Assembly (NCBI RefSeq): GCF_001425325.1
Contig: NZ_LMEH01000001.1
Location: forward strand, 1,702,688 to 1,766,687
DNA length: 64,000 nt
Reading direction: 5' to 3'
From: Leifsonia sp. Root1293
GTDB taxonomy: Bacteria; Actinomycetota; Actinomycetes; Actinomycetales; Microbacteriaceae
In this document: piece by piece, positions 34,846 through 42,933 of the stretch
Position numbering within the stretch: position 1 is the stretch's first letter
Layout of the letters: each line of letters starts with the position of its first letter
Translations under genes and position numbers: made by a program
Notes under the pieces: model-generated
Databases searched by the model: none
What the model saw: only the letters and a program-made list of their open reading frames with translations
Told to the model about the DNA's origin: nothing

Positions 34846-35859
34846 TCAGCCTTCGGTGCGTTGATTCGGCTGCCAGTCGTCCCGGAGGCGATCCGCCCAG
34901 GTCGTGAACGCGGCGTCGCCGGTGAGTCTCGCGAGAGTGTCGAGTTGCCAGGAGTGGATCACATGATAGGTCTGGTTCTGCCACAACTCACTCTGGCAGT
35001 ACGGCGCCTGCACACAGTAGTAGGAGACCCCGCCTTCCACTCGCACGGCTGGCATCATCCGCTCGAGTACGGTGGTGGCACCACCGGTGAAGTAGCGTGC
35101 CGCCTCGGCATTGCCCGTGTGCCGCCAACAGTCGTACAGGCCGAACAGGGCGAAGATCTGTCCGTTGAGCACCAGCAGTGGCGGCTGATTGCCGGCGTAC
35201 TCCTCGAAGTAGAGGTGGTCGTCGACGACCAAGGAGAACGAGGGTTCGTCGCCGGCGCTTCCCTGCGCGAAGCTGGACCAGGTGTGATCGGCTGCGGTGT
35301 CCCAGCGCTCATCACCGGTATCCTCCGCGAGTCGTACGAAGAGCGACAGGGCCTGGCCCTGCGCCATGCCGGAGTACCAGGGTGCTGAGATGGTGCGCTC
35401 GTAGTAGGTCCACGGGAAGGAGTACGGGTACCACCAGGCGTCGTCACGCACCGTGTGCATTTGGACGAGGCGTTCCCCGTGCCGGACAGCACGGGCGAGC
35501 CACTCCTTGTCGCCTGTGCGCTCGTACTCCATCAACGCCGAGATCCCGTACTGCGCGTACGCGACAGGGTGGTCGGCGCGCTCCCCGGTGTCGCGTCGCA
35601 GGTAGATTCGCAGTCCAGTCTCATCGATCTTGTTCGACGCGTCGGCGACATCCACCGGCGGGCGATCCGAATACGGCACGGGCGCGTCAGCGCTCAACGT
35701 CCATGAGGTGAGCGCCCAGGTGTTGAGCGGCTCAGCAGACCTCACGACTGCCGTGGGAGTCGCACTCACCGGATGCTCCCCCATCCACATGATCTGCGCG
35801 ACCAGCAACAACGCGAACGCGACAGCGACGATGGCGACAACGTGGGCACGCACCTGCAT
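34846..35859 (-). CDS. D-glucuronyl C5-epimerase-like protein, membrane-anchored
   Basis: A 337-residue protein with an N-terminal signal anchor (residues about 5-25) and an alpha/alpha-barrel domain like the C-terminal domain of D-glucuronyl C5-epimerases. The diagnostic segments are 'YERTISAPWYSGMAQGQALSL' in the middle and 'YHVIHSWQLDTLARL' near the end. The eukaryotic enzyme converts glucuronate to iduronate in heparan; bacterial homologues are few and mostly uncharacterised. The ATG at 35859 has GGGGGG seven bases upstream. The target polymer in this host is unknown, presumably an extracellular glycan. Confidence 0.8.
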   Translation of the reverse strand: MQVRAHVVAIVAVAFALLLVAQIMWMGEHPVSATPTAVVRSAEPLNTWALTSWTLSADAPVPYSDRPPVDVADASNKIDETGLRIYLRRDTGERADHPVAYAQYGISALMEYERTGDKEWLARAVRHGERLVQMHTVRDDAWWYPYSFPWTYYERTISAPWYSGMAQGQALSLFVRLAEDTGDERWDTAADHTWSSFAQGSAGDEPSFSLVVDDHLYFEEYAGNQPPLLVLNGQIFALFGLYDCWRHTGNAEAARYFTGGATTVLERMMPAVRVEGGVSYYCVQAPYCQSELWQNQTYHVIHSWQLDTLARLTGDAAFTTWADRLRDDWQPNQRTEG

Positions 35860-36011
35860 ATGTATCCCCCCGGACAATGCTGCGATTCGACCACGCGCGA
35901 CGGCGCTCCCGCCCTGCGACCATAGCACCGGACACCCGTGTCCGCTGAGCTGTCAAGCTGAGACTTCGCCCGTTGCAAACTAGGCGCTGTCGGGCATTCT
36001 TGCCGTTCGAA

Positions 36012-36164
36012 TCAGTCGCAGGCGTCAGCCAGCTCGATCGACGTCGTCCCATGCTCGACGTACTCGACCCCGTCGACGATGTAGGTGACTTGCGCTGCGG
36101 ATGCGGTCCCGTTCTTTCCGCCGGCGCGTTCGAGGATGAGAAGTGATTGGTGCCAACGCTGCGC
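36012..36164 (-). pseudogene. coding-like stretch after the stop of the upstream gene
   Basis: In frame with the gene at 36165-36638, and immediately after its TAG, runs a 50-codon open frame. It reads AQRWHQSLLILERAGGKNG at first and ends ELADACD with TGA. Codons have the host's GC3 bias and the stretch alternates like a folded protein. It may be the rest of a gene broken by the TAG, a fragment of another gene, or a read-through tail. No start codon precedes it in frame. Confidence 0.45.
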
Positions 36165-36638
36165 CTAGTACATGCTCGGTTCGATGGAACTCTGGATCCA
36201 GGTGGTGATCGGCCAGAGCACCCATATTTGCGCGAGGGTGCAGGCGAACACGAATATGACGCTAACCACCGCGATGGTGATGACGTAGACGATCCCGAGA
36301 ATGATCCGTCCACTGGGCCGGTCGATCTCAGCGAGAGCAACCGCGGCAGCTCGGAGTGCGATCCCGGAGGTGAGGAACGGCAACGCGTAGGCGAGCATCC
36401 ACGCACCGAACGTCAGCGTCCAGTAGAAGGAAGGCTCCAGACGTCCGGCGATCATGGTGACGGTGACCACGGTCGAGACGACCCCGATCGCTGCTGCGCC
36501 TGCCGAGATGAACAGCTGCGCATGACCGACCCACCACATGCGCCGGAGGAACCCCGTCAGGTCCTCCGGAGGGCGGCGACGGAACCAACGCACCTTCGTC
36601 GCTGGTCTGGTCGCTACGGTCGTGAGCTGGTCAGTCAC
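36165..36638 (-). CDS. predicted membrane protein
   Basis: A 157-residue protein with about four hydrophobic helices (residues 40-150) after a basic, soluble start. It begins at GTG 36638 with GGGGGAG five bases before it. No family recognised. Its TAG is followed in frame by a further 50 coding-like codons (see 36012-36164), so the annotated end could be a recent nonsense mutation or a sequencing error. Confidence 0.65.
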   Translation of the reverse strand: MTDQLTTVATRPATKVRWFRRRPPEDLTGFLRRMWWVGHAQLFISAGAAAIGVVSTVVTVTMIAGRLEPSFYWTLTFGAWMLAYALPFLTSGIALRAAAVALAEIDRPSGRIILGIVYVITIAVVSVIFVFACTLAQIWVLWPITTWIQSSIEPSMY

Positions 36639-36746
36639 ATGCACTCCCCCGGTTTCTGTTGATACTCCCATGCGCAGCACCGACGGATCCGATGTTGAGA
36701 GGGTCCACCAGCATCACCGGTCCGGTGAACGGTGCCGGCGCATCGT

Positions 36747-37208
36747 TCAGCCGTCCAAGAGCTTGTACTTCTGCCAAGTCCCGTAGTCGTCGGGGTCTCC
36801 TAGGTAGATGACAAGCCAGAGACGTTCAAGGCTGGGTCGGATATCGACTGTCATAGTCACGTCCGAGGGGAGGGTCTGACTGTCCACTTCGTCGGACGGC
36901 GGGTCGAGTGTGATCTCGATGGTGCCGTTGACATCTGATCGTTCCCATGTGCCGGCACCGGAGACGGGGCGGGCCTCGGGATCATCGATGACGTTGCTGA
37001 CGGATGCGGTTCCGTCGCCGTTCAACATGATCGACCGGGTACTGGCGGGTGTGACGTTCTCCCATTCGCCGACAAGCTCAGCATCCGACACCGGCCTGCT
37101 TTCGGCGACAATGCCGCTCACGAGCCAGGTGACTGCCGGGATGATGACAACGGCACCGACGGTCAGGAACGCGATGAGGAGAACATCGGGTCGTTTCCGC
37201 ATTTCCAT
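36747..37208 (-). CDS. predicted single-helix membrane-anchored protein
   Basis: A 153-residue protein with one N-terminal transmembrane helix (about residues 9-33) and a beta-rich outer domain 'LVGEWENVTPASTRSIMLNGDG' that looks like a lipocalin-type or DUF4923-type extracellular strand pattern. It starts at ATG 37208, with AAAGGA 12 bases upstream. There is no lipobox cysteine. Role unknown; it is probably displayed outside. Confidence 0.65.
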   Translation of the reverse strand: MEMRKRPDVLLIAFLTVGAVVIIPAVTWLVSGIVAESRPVSDAELVGEWENVTPASTRSIMLNGDGTASVSNVIDDPEARPVSGAGTWERSDVNGTIEITLDPPSDEVDSQTLPSDVTMTVDIRPSLERLWLVIYLGDPDDYGTWQKYKLLDG

Positions 37209-37458
37209 CGGTGCGGTTGGTCCTTTCGAGATGCTGTGTTGGAGACGGTATCGGATCCTTGCGAAGCCCGACGGCAACACTCAGATGCGGGTGTATCCCC
37301 AAACTGTTGCAGCACCCCGACGATGTCAGGCGTCCACAAGCTGTTAAGCCAGCGCCAACACGATGACTGACCCACCACTGGGCAAGACAAAGCTGTCCTC
37401 GCCCAATTGCCATAGCTGCACTGCTCGAACCCCATGCGCCCCAGCGGTTGAGTAGCGT

Positions 37459-38043
37459 ATGGGGATGACGACCGTCACTCTCGCTGACCTCCTCGAAGCA
37501 CTCAATGCCGGCCAGACCATCACAGGCGATTCGCCATTGCACGCCGTCATGCACCAAGCCAGTCAAGACGCCCTCCGAGTGACGGCCGAGCTCAACAGCA
37601 GCTACCACGGCGCCGCGGAAGTCCGCGGGCTCCTGTCCCAGCTGACCGGCATCGTCGTGGACGAATCCACGACTGTCTTCCCTCCCTTCTACTCCGACTT
37701 CGGGAAGAACATCCGATTGGGCAAACGGGTATTCATCAACTCCGGATGCAAGTTCCAGGACCAAGGCGGCATCGTGATCGGCGACGACTGCCTCATCGGC
37801 CACAACGCCGTGCTCGCCACTCTCAATCACGACCTCGATGTTTCTCGCAGAGCCGACATGCACCCGGGTCGCATCGTCATCGAGAGCAACGTGTGGCTTG
37901 GAGCCAACGTCACTGTGGTCCCCGGCGTGACTATCGGCAAGAACTCTGTAATCGGCGCCGGCTCGGTGGTCACAAAGGACGTACCCGCCAACAGTGTCGC
38001 GGTCGGCTCCCCCGCACGCGTCGTCCGCTCACTCCCCGCCTGA
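37459..38043 (+). CDS. hexapeptide-repeat O-acetyltransferase (maltose/galactoside type)
   Basis: A 194-residue trimeric left-handed beta-helix acetyltransferase. The N-terminal helical part carries 'ELNSSYHGAAEVRGLLSQL', and the core has isoleucine-patch repeats, 'NHDLDV' with the catalytic His, and 'NVWLGANVTVVPGVTIGKN'. It transfers acetyl groups from CoA to a sugar or nodulation-factor-like acceptor. The start may be ATG 37459 or ATG 37465. Monocistronic. Confidence 0.86.
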   Translation: MGMTTVTLADLLEALNAGQTITGDSPLHAVMHQASQDALRVTAELNSSYHGAAEVRGLLSQLTGIVVDESTTVFPPFYSDFGKNIRLGKRVFINSGCKFQDQGGIVIGDDCLIGHNAVLATLNHDLDVSRRADMHPGRIVIESNVWLGANVTVVPGVTIGKNSVIGAGSVVTKDVPANSVAVGSPARVVRSLPA

Positions 38044-38157
38044 TCGCCCGAGAACACTGGCGGCAGCGTCGATCCCCATTGTCATCAAGTCAGATAGCAG
38101 GGCGGACCGTCGCGGGTGAGCGCAAAACCGTTTGGTCGGCTGGGATACTGACCGATA

Positions 38158-38628
38158 ATGGGCAACGTGAAGAGTGTCCTCTCCCTCGCCGATTTCAAAG
38201 CGGCGTTTGGCGACCTCGCGCTCGCTTTACCTGACGGGCAGGTCCTCGGATCAAGCCAGTCAGACTGGCCGGCGGTAGTGCAGGCGATCGGTCGCACCGG
38301 ATGGAGCGTGGCGTGGAGCCACGACGGTGGAGCCGTCGAGCTTGGCCAGCTGCACGATCCGGATCGGCGCCTTGATTCATTCGCGGTGCGCCCGATCCCC
38401 ACCGTCCGAGTGAACTTCTTCCTCGGGGACGAGGTGCTTTTCGACGTCGATCTCCGCGAGCTTCAGGATCAAGTCGCGCTCGACGCTGTGTGCGAGGTAT
38501 TCGCACTCTTAGGGCGGTCGCTCGGGAAGCCGGTGACCCTCTCTCACGAGGGTGACTTCGACGATGTCGTGATTCGGTACGAGCCGGGCACCGACGACTT
38601 CACGTTGATTCCAACATCGATCCTCTGA
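38158..38628 (+). CDS. hypothetical protein, immunity-like
   Basis: A 156-residue soluble acidic protein with no motif I can name. Sequences such as 'WSVAWSHDGGAVELGQL' and 'FFLGDEVLFDVDLREL' suggest an alpha/beta fold. It lies in the run of unassigned genes and has the size and acidity of immunity proteins, but no toxin is present. Confidence 0.55.
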   Translation: MGNVKSVLSLADFKAAFGDLALALPDGQVLGSSQSDWPAVVQAIGRTGWSVAWSHDGGAVELGQLHDPDRRLDSFAVRPIPTVRVNFFLGDEVLFDVDLRELQDQVALDAVCEVFALLGRSLGKPVTLSHEGDFDDVVIRYEPGTDDFTLIPTSIL

Positions 38629-38823
38629 AGCTCGCGTTCCAGACGATGGATGCATGCCCTCACCAGAGACCGACGCACGGACTGAGGGCGGCGCGGTACC
38701 TGGCGTTATGGAGATTCATGGCGTTGCCCCGCGAAGCCATCTATTGCTCTGCTGGAAAAAAAGTTGGGCCAATCGCTCCAGCGCGGCCACGTCACCTTTC
38801 CCAGGAAACGTAGGGTGACCAAT

Positions 38824-39231
38824 ATGGAGATTGAATACGATCGCCTGAGCGCCGACGAACTGCACGGCACGACGCAAGCCGACTATCTAGTCGCTGTCGA
38901 CGCGCATCTTCGTCTGATCGATGGAGGGGAGACGGTCTTCGAAGAACCGGGATTCCCGATCGTTGAACTTGCGCGAAGCCTGCTCATCTGGCTCGGGAGT
39001 CCTGACCGAGGCGACTTCGAGTTCGACTCGATGTCGTATGAGGAGATTGGCGCTTTCAGGATTTGGCACGTGGATGGGCGCTGGGCACTCGGCTCGGTCT
39101 TTGCGCCGGGCGCCGCGACAGCACCCGGTGGGCGACGCGCGGTCGATGAGTGCTGCAGACGTTTCATCGCGAAGGTTGAGACCGACCTGCGGACGATGGG
39201 CATCAACGCCGCCGAGGTATTCCGACGATGA
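38824..39231 (+). CDS. hypothetical protein, DUF7878-like
   Basis: A 135-residue soluble protein with 'VAVDAHLRLIDGGETVFEEP' and 'VELARSLLIWL', which I associate, with limited certainty, with the DUF7878 group of actinobacterial proteins of unknown function. The ATG at 38824 has AGGGTG upstream; a longer frame lacks a site. It ends just before the DUF1990-like gene. Confidence 0.6.
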   Translation: MEIEYDRLSADELHGTTQADYLVAVDAHLRLIDGGETVFEEPGFPIVELARSLLIWLGSPDRGDFEFDSMSYEEIGAFRIWHVDGRWALGSVFAPGAATAPGGRRAVDECCRRFIAKVETDLRTMGINAAEVFRR

Positions 39232-39247
39232 GTAGGACTGGTGCCCA

Positions 39248-39724
39248 GTGACCGATCCACAGTCTCCGGCCTGGCGAGTGGATGGGTCGAGCCCATTTCG
39301 CCGCTCCGAGGTCTCGACCCGCATTGGTGGCGGCGATGAAGTCTGGGAACGCGCCTCTCACGACCTCCTCCGTTGGAAGGTGAAGACCCGGAGCGGGTTC
39401 AACGTCCCCGATGCGCAACTGGTCACGCCGGGCACCAAGCTCACCATCACTGCCCGGACGGTCGGCATCACTGTCCACGAACCCGTCGAAGTAGTCTCCG
39501 TCGTCACGACCGCAGCACGCATCGGATTCTCATACCGGACCCTTCCAGGCCATCCCGTAACCGGTGAGGAAGCCTTCATCCTCTACCGCGAGGGCGAGGA
39601 CGTGTTCCTCACCATCCGATCTCTAACCTGCCCCGCCCCAGAACAGCCATGGCGAGCGCTCTACCCCCTACTTCGGATCGCTCAGCGATTTGCTCGACTG
39701 CGGTACCTCCGCGCCCTTCACTAA
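39248..39724 (+). CDS. DUF1990-like protein
   Basis: A 158-residue protein. 'GHPVTGEEAFILYREGEDVFLTIRS' and the final 'YPLLRIAQRFARLRYLRAL' are characteristic of DUF1990, a family of unknown function found widely in actinobacteria. GTG start at 39248, 16 bases after the stop of the upstream gene, so possibly one transcript. Confidence 0.75.
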   Translation: MTDPQSPAWRVDGSSPFRRSEVSTRIGGGDEVWERASHDLLRWKVKTRSGFNVPDAQLVTPGTKLTITARTVGITVHEPVEVVSVVTTAARIGFSYRTLPGHPVTGEEAFILYREGEDVFLTIRSLTCPAPEQPWRALYPLLRIAQRFARLRYLRALH

Positions 39725-39877
39725 CGCCTTCTCCCGTCTCGCGCGGGGATCCCTCAACGAAAGTCCGTCGCGACTACTTGCAAGCAGGGTCGTCAACGGG
39801 CGTCCGCGGATCAAGTCGGATACGCTGACCAAACCGCGCGACAAAGTAGTCGCGCCACACCTGCACGGGAGTGAAAC

Positions 39878-40255
39878 ATGGCTGAGACGGCAACGATCCT
39901 CGCTTGGACTCTGCGCAACGAGATTCCCGTTCCCGACGACATCGCTGCGCTTCTGGTGGAGGGCGAACAGGCCGTGACTTCCTTTCAGACCTTCCGCGAC
40001 TCGGCTACCTTCACGACGAAGCGCCTAATCGTCCGCGACGCCCAGGGCATCACGGGCAAAAAGGTCGAGGTCTACTCCCTCCCGTACAGCTCGATCAACA
40101 TGTGGTCTTCCGAGAACGCCGGCGGGATGCTCGACCGCGACGCCGAGATCGAGTTGTGGACCCGCGCTGGGCACATCAAAGTGAAGCTCGCCAAGGGCGC
40201 AGACATCCGCCGCATCGACGGCCTCATCGCCTGGGCCGTCCTGCAGTCACACTGA
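39878..40255 (+). CDS. bacterial PH-domain-like protein
   Basis: A 125-residue protein with the strand pattern of bacterial pleckstrin-homology domains: 'LLVEGEQAVTSFQTFRDSATFTTKRLIV', followed by the helix near the C-terminus 'IDGLIAWAVLQS'. The GTGAAAC before the ATG gives a weak ribosome site. Bacterial PH proteins of this type are linked to stress and membrane functions. Unassigned here. Confidence 0.72.
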   Translation: MAETATILAWTLRNEIPVPDDIAALLVEGEQAVTSFQTFRDSATFTTKRLIVRDAQGITGKKVEVYSLPYSSINMWSSENAGGMLDRDAEIELWTRAGHIKVKLAKGADIRRIDGLIAWAVLQSH

Positions 40256-40643
40256 CTCGACTCTGTGTCGCTCAAGGATCCGTGTTGAACAAGGCCGCCT
40301 CTAAGATTCGGCCGCGGGCTCGATAGACAGAGTGACGGAGTTCGCTGCGATGTGGAGCCACACCTGCTCGGACTATTAGGCGCCCTAGTTGTGCGGATGC
40401 GGCGGTGTCGGCTCCCGTACGCATACGCGTCGACGCGCACCGACCAACTGCCCACCGGTCGCGACAAGTCAGCGGAGGAGTTGTGGCGAGCCCGCCGAAC
40501 CGGTTGGAGGTACGCGGCGACTGCTGCCGCAGAGGGATCCCTGACTGACGCCTTGGTCGAGACTCCGCGGGGCCCGACACTTTTCGGCGTACTGTCGAGG
40601 TACCCGAGCTCGTTCCCAGACCCTGAACGAAGGAAGGCCCATC
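40256..40643. other. gene-free gap
   Basis: A 388-base stretch between the PH-domain protein and the 40644 gene. Overlapping frames on both strands are Arg/Ser/Pro-rich and look like shadows, with no ribosome site or recognisable family. I see no RNA gene and no clear terminator. Confidence 0.5.
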
Positions 40644-41030
40644 ATGGGCTATCTCAGCTACGACTCAATGTGCCGAACACGATTTGACGATCGAGTCCTC
40701 TTCCACCTGCAGATTGTCATCTCCACCAAGCTTCGACGGCGGGAGTCGTTCCACCTCAGCTGGACCCATTCGCCCGCCGAGGGAAGCGGACGAACCTCCA
40801 TCTGGCTGAACCCCGCCATTCCCTTGATTTTCGAATTCGAACGCACTCGGCAGCAGGTGATCAATCCACGATGGCTCGAGGAGATGATGACCATCGCTGA
40901 CACGGTCAACGGTCTGTGGCCCATCCCCGAGCCTGATTCCAATACACGGCCCGAGCAGCCTCCTCTTGCCGCCCAACTCACATCCGCACCAGGCCAGCTC
41001 ACGACTACAACAGGCCAGCGCACAGGATGA
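40644..41030 (+). CDS. Microbacteriaceae small protein (DUF7882-like)
   Basis: A 128-residue protein. 'MGYLSYDSM', 'FDDRVLFHLQIVI' and 'SGRTSIWLNPAIPLIFEFE' are typical of a short family, found by my recollection mainly in Microbacteriaceae, that often has an ATP-grasp-ligase-associated or unknown annotation. It has a strong AAGGAAGG site. The C-terminus is low in complexity (Thr/Gln/Gly). Useful as a taxonomic hint; function unknown. Confidence 0.75.
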   Translation: MGYLSYDSMCRTRFDDRVLFHLQIVISTKLRRRESFHLSWTHSPAEGSGRTSIWLNPAIPLIFEFERTRQQVINPRWLEEMMTIADTVNGLWPIPEPDSNTRPEQPPLAAQLTSAPGQLTTTTGQRTG

Positions 41031-41202
41031 CAGCGCCACATACGAACAACACGATGAGAATCCATCCGGGGGTCCTCATTCGGCACGGCTACATGTCATC
41101 GGCTTTCTAGCGTCGGGTCAGGTGGAACATCCTGCCCGCAGAGTTGACCCGGTACGGGTATAAGCGGAAGACCGACTCTCGAGCCGTACCGGTGCCTGAG
41201 AT

Positions 41203-41475
41203 CTACCAGGTTTCCAACCCGTCGAAGGACTCGTGCCACAGAATGGCCGACTCCGGAGCCGCGGAATCTTCGTCTTCCACTTGTGTCGTCTCGACCGCAA
41301 GGGTCATGCCAGGCGAAACGAGCACACTCACGGAGCGGGCGGGGCTTCGCACAAGCTCGACGAACCCACCGCCGGCACGCACCTGAGCCACGATCGCGTC
41401 CATCAGATCCGCTGCGTGCTCGGTGGCAGGAATGAAGTACTCCGCAATACCGATCTTGACCTTCGTTCGGAGCAT
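41203..41475 (-). CDS. small hypothetical protein
   Basis: A 90-residue protein beginning MLRTKVKIGIAEYFIP and running 'GGGFVELVRSPARSVSVLVSPG' in the middle, which is a pattern seen in short Microbacteriaceae proteins. ATG 41475 follows GGGGAGG closely. The acidic C-terminus is 'QVEDEDSAAPE'. Function unknown. Confidence 0.65.
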   Translation of the reverse strand: MLRTKVKIGIAEYFIPATEHAADLMDAIVAQVRAGGGFVELVRSPARSVSVLVSPGMTLAVETTQVEDEDSAAPESAILWHESFDGLETW

Positions 41476-41662
41476 CATGCCTCCCCATCCCGAAGGGCCA
41501 GTCTGTTCTGGCTGTGGCGCAACGCCAACACCCTTGACGGACGCGAGACCTCGCGATAACGCCAACACCGTCGGAACTAGTCGGCACCTCCGGTCGGCGG
41601 CTGACTTCGGTTGCATAAACGGAGCCCGAAAGCGCACCCCGACTGCACGCGGGTCGCGGACG

Positions 41663-42169
41663 TCAGCTTCGTGTCATGAACGCCAGCTCGACGACCCACC
41701 GTGTCTTTCGCTGCTCCGTGCGCGGGTCGGTCAGATAGATCTCGCATCGAGATGCGAAGGCTTCGCCCGTCGGATGCGGAGATGTGTCGAGCACCAGTCC
41801 TTGCTCGCGCACCCAGTCATGTAGGCGTCGGTTCGCCGCCATCGACTTCGCCCGGTACGCCAGCACCGCGTAGTCCCCGGCGGGGAGCGAACCTGCTTGC
41901 ACTCGCCCGTCGCCGGTATTCGTCACTCCGGATGCCCCGACCTCGATGTCCATGAGGTCGGACATGTTCACGACGTGGAGCCGAAGGAAGAAGTGCCCAG
42001 CGGGTTCGACGCCATGGTCCGCGAGCCACCGGATCAGTTCGGCGAGCAATCTGTCCCGGTTGGCGAGCATCGTGCGGAAGGGGACGGTCTCTCGGATGCC
42101 GAGGGTCGGGACGTGTCCACGATGCTCCAATCGCGGCCCGCTCACGATATCCAGTTCGCCAGTGCTCAC
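41663..42169 (-). CDS. GyrI-like/AraC effector-binding domain protein
   Basis: A 168-residue protein with the fold pattern of GyrI-like small-molecule-binding domains (SbmC family): 'IRETVPFRTML' at the N-terminus, 'LPAGDYAVLAYRA' in the middle and 'YLTDPRTEQRKTRWVVELAF' at the end. It stands alone, without an AraC DNA-binding domain, like stand-alone SbmC. Possible ligand binder or DNA gyrase-protecting protein. Confidence 0.75.
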   Translation of the reverse strand: MSTGELDIVSGPRLEHRGHVPTLGIRETVPFRTMLANRDRLLAELIRWLADHGVEPAGHFFLRLHVVNMSDLMDIEVGASGVTNTGDGRVQAGSLPAGDYAVLAYRAKSMAANRRLHDWVREQGLVLDTSPHPTGEAFASRCEIYLTDPRTEQRKTRWVVELAFMTRS

Positions 42170-42298
42170 GTCAGTAGTGTGCCAGCTAACGCTGACGGGC
42201 CGCGCTACTCATCCGGTGCACGGAAGCGGGGCCCTCATCGGTGGTCCGTAAGCGGATCCGCTTCGGGAATTCCGGTCCGCAGTCAGTGTCGCGGGCCG

Positions 42299-42544
42299 CT
42301 AGCGGCCGTGGCCGTCAGAGCTCGCCGCGCGCAGCTCGGTCAGGTACTCGGCGTCGGCTGGATGTAGATAGAACGCCTCAGAGCGGTCGCCGTCGGGGGT
42401 TTCGATGCGCACCGGCACCCCTCCCGCCCCGACGACGGCGTCGAAAGCTTCGGTGGAAAGGGCTGAGCCGGGATTGCCGAGCAGCCAATTCTGCACGGTC
42501 CTCTCGCAGCGGGAGAACCAGTGTCGAGAGTCAGCGCCTGTCAT
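42299..42544 (-). CDS. small hypothetical protein
   Basis: An 81-residue soluble protein ending in a basic tail 'SSDGHGR'. The ATG at 42544 has a GGAG site nine bases ahead. The sequence 'WFSRCERTVQNWLLGNPGSAL' shows a plausible helix-helix core, so I accept it with moderate confidence. It diverges from the 42700 gene. Function unknown. Confidence 0.45.
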   Translation of the reverse strand: MTGADSRHWFSRCERTVQNWLLGNPGSALSTEAFDAVVGAGGVPVRIETPDGDRSEAFYLHPADAEYLTELRAASSDGHGR

Positions 42545-42699
42545 GGAAGGAGTCTCCCGGCGTGAGGTGGCCAGTTGGTGAACAGCTTCCGCGTTAGTGC
42601 CGCAGCACACCCTCGAACAGGCCGGTTGCCGTTCCCCAGTACGTCGCACGCCCGTCATTTCGCGGACGTATCGTCGCCACAGTTCAGAGGAGGGCACGC

Positions 42700-42915
42700 A
42701 TGACGTATGCAGAAGCGTTCGACGTGATCGACGCAGGTGAGGGCCGATGGTCGGTGCGACTACGGCAACCGCGGTGCCTGGTCGGCGAGGTGTGGCGAAC
42801 CGGCGCGGGTTTCCTTCTCTGGGACTCGAACCAGCGCCAAGCGGGCACATTCCCGTCGATGACTGACGCACTTCGAACGCTGTGGAGTCTCGAACGTCAA
42901 CAGGCAGTGTTGTAG
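42700..42915 (+). CDS. small hypothetical protein
   Basis: A 71-residue soluble protein with alternating hydrophobic residues ('WSVRLRQPRCLVGEVWRTGAG') and a strong GGAGG site. It is compact with no recognisable family, convergent with the GH43 gene. Function unknown. Confidence 0.6.
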   Translation: MTYAEAFDVIDAGEGRWSVRLRQPRCLVGEVWRTGAGFLLWDSNQRQAGTFPSMTDALRTLWSLERQQAVL

Positions 42916-42933
42916 CGTCTCCTTCCTCCGGAT

